From NCBI GenBank assembly GCA_951230915.1, contig OX579638.1:1444696-1508695 (forward strand): a stretch of DNA of 64,000 bases, read 5' to 3'. The translations under genes were made by a program, and so were the position numbers. The stretch is from Antitrichia curtipendula (Eukaryota; Streptophyta; Bryopsida; Hypnales; Leucodontaceae). The notes below the pieces were generated by a model. That model saw only the letters and a program-made list of their open reading frames with translations. It had not been told where the DNA came from and did not search any database. This document shows, in pieces, positions 62,894-64,000 of the stretch. The stretch's first letter is position 1; each line of letters starts with the position of its first letter.

Positions 62894-63247
62894 CTACAAC
62901 TTAATAATATCATCCATGACATCTACTATCTTCTCCTCATTATTTTTCAAGGTCATATAGAAAATTCCATTTCCTTCCATGTAACTACAAGTAACAAAAT
63001 GTGCAACTAGATTCATGGCATCATTTTTTAGCATAGGCTTGACATCTAAAAAAAAAATCATATAGCACAAAGGAATATTGATTATTGAGTTTGCCCTTGG
63101 TTGATACCTCAATTGCTCAAGACGAGAAGAAGTGTTCACAACTTCCTTCTTTAAAAAGCCATGCAATTGTAAGTCCAATTGATCTTCAGAAAGAAATTGA
63201 AGTATAGCATCTATTCTTTGTGCTTGTGGATCTCCTTGTATCAACAT
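62894..63247 (-). CDS. Uncharacterised 117-codon reading frame
   Basis: An open frame from ATG (63247) to TAG (62894) encodes a mostly soluble-looking protein. Pieces are QRIDAILQFLSEDQLDLQLH, KKEVVNTSSRLEQL, a short hydrophobic part INIPLCYMIFF and an acidic end NNEEKIVDVMDDIIKL. Residue composition is more protein-like than the surrounding chance frames. I do not recognise a domain. It could be an exon or part of a transposon protein. Confidence 0.35.
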   Translation of the reverse strand: MLIQGDPQAQRIDAILQFLSEDQLDLQLHGFLKKEVVNTSSRLEQLRYQPRANSIINIPLCYMIFFLDVKPMLKNDAMNLVAHFVTCSYMEGNGIFYMTLKNNEEKIVDVMDDIIKL

Positions 63248-63339
63248 TTTTGAAATGACATTTAATTCAAGATTAAAAAAATTCTAGATTGTGTATATGT
63301 ATCGTACACCATGTAATTCAACATAGCAGATGTTAATGG

Positions 63340-64000
63340 TTGTGTATTAGAAAGGCCTAAAAATTTCAGAATTTGACCGAATTCTTGCATATGTTGTAAG
63401 CAAATTTGAATTCCAAAAACCATGGCCGTTAATGGCTATGCACTTGGAAAGCAAATTTTTTCCAGCATTTGACCAAATTCTAGCATATATTGCAAGCAAA
63501 TTTCAATCTCCAAAAGCATGGCCATTAATGGCTAGGGGTCTAAGAAGGCCCAAAAAATTCCAGCATTTGACCAAAATTCTTGCATATGCTGAAATAAATT
63601 TGAGTCCCTAAAATTGTAGCCGCTAACGGCTGGGGGTCTAGGAAGGTCGAAAAAATTTCAGCATTTAACCAAAATTCTTGCATATGTTGCAAGCAAATTT
63701 CAATCTCCAAGAGCATGGCCATTAACGGCTAGGGATCTAAAAAGGTTCAAAAAAATTCAGCATTTGACCAAATTCTTGCATATGCTACAGTAAATTTGAG
63801 TCCCTAAAACCATAGCTGTTAACGGCTGGGGGTCTAGGAAGACCCAAAAAATTACAGCATTTGACCAAAATTCTTGCATATATTGCAAGCAAATTTGAAT
63901 CTCCAAAAGCGTGGCCGTTAACGGCTGGGGGGTCTAGGAAGGCCCTCCAAAAGTCCCTATTTGACCAAATTCTAGCATACGCTACAATAAATTTAAGCCC
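63340..64000. repeat. Satellite, ~97-bp monomer in ~196-bp dimers, reaching the window edge
   Basis: The block GGCTGGGGGTCTAGGAAGG or a variant begins near 63530, 63628, 63727, 63824 and 63923, 97-99 bp apart. Less regular copies precede from about 63340. Alternate monomers differ consistently: one kind has GCAAGCAAATTTCAATCTCC, the other AATAAATTTGAGTCCCTAAA. All share CAGCATTTGACCAAA and TTCTTGCATATG. The array continues past the right end. Confidence 0.8.

Noticed and set aside
63340..64000. CRISPR-like regular repeats
   Set aside because: The ~97-bp units are contiguous and diverged without unique spacers, so this is a satellite and not a CRISPR array.

Overview
The window looks like nuclear DNA of a land plant. 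It is AT-rich and gene-poor, its genes are split by short GT-AG introns, and it is packed with non-autonomous transposable elements. The gene structures and the large repeat load suggest a non-flowering plant (bryophyte, lycophyte or fern), but this is inference and no single feature settles it. I reconstructed three genes by joining exons by eye. All three lie on the minus strand and every junction keeps reading frame.

(1) 10164-12068: a 3-exon, 204-residue secreted or membrane protein with a signal peptide, a Pro/Ser/Thr-rich arabinogalactan-like stretch, a transmembrane segment and a Cys-containing tail. Intron 2 holds a short hairpin. (2) 28242-34795: a 16-exon gene for a TPP-dependent enzyme of the acetolactate synthase large-subunit type. 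It resembles the short bacterial, transit-peptide-free form more than the plastid enzyme of plants. Its first intron contains tandem duplications that copied part of exon 1. (3) 53549-58160: a 5-exon, 550-residue cytochrome P450 of the CYP71-clan (A-type) kind, with the I-helix, ExxR and heme-Cys motifs intact.

The rest is mostly repeats. The dominant family is 0.7-0.95 kb long, has ends TTAACCCCTAAAG...CTTTAGGGGTTAA, and occurs about 14 times whole or in part, in four subfamilies. One copy (52079-53020) sits inside another (51188-53078). Comparison with unoccupied relatives implies insertion at a single TTAA, as for piggyBac-type elements. A second family of short elements has ends like TAAGGTAG..GCTCTAAAAGC; one copy lies in an intron of the acetolactate synthase gene. 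Other repeats are a 4.5-kb array of hairpin-like modules (17560-22085), a broken pogo/Tigger-like transposase (3470-4560), a cluster of GTGATTGG motifs (47.5-48.1 kb) and a dimeric ~97-bp satellite that runs off the right edge.

Layout: 0-9.5 kb repeats and the transposase relic; 9.5-12.1 kb the small membrane-protein gene in a GC-richer island; 13-27.7 kb repeats; 28.2-34.8 kb the acetolactate synthase-like gene; 35-53 kb repeats with nested elements; 53.5-58.2 kb the P450; 58.3-64 kb repeats and two weak minus-strand coding relics. I see no functional link between the three genes. I found no convincing tRNA or rRNA gene and no CRISPR array.
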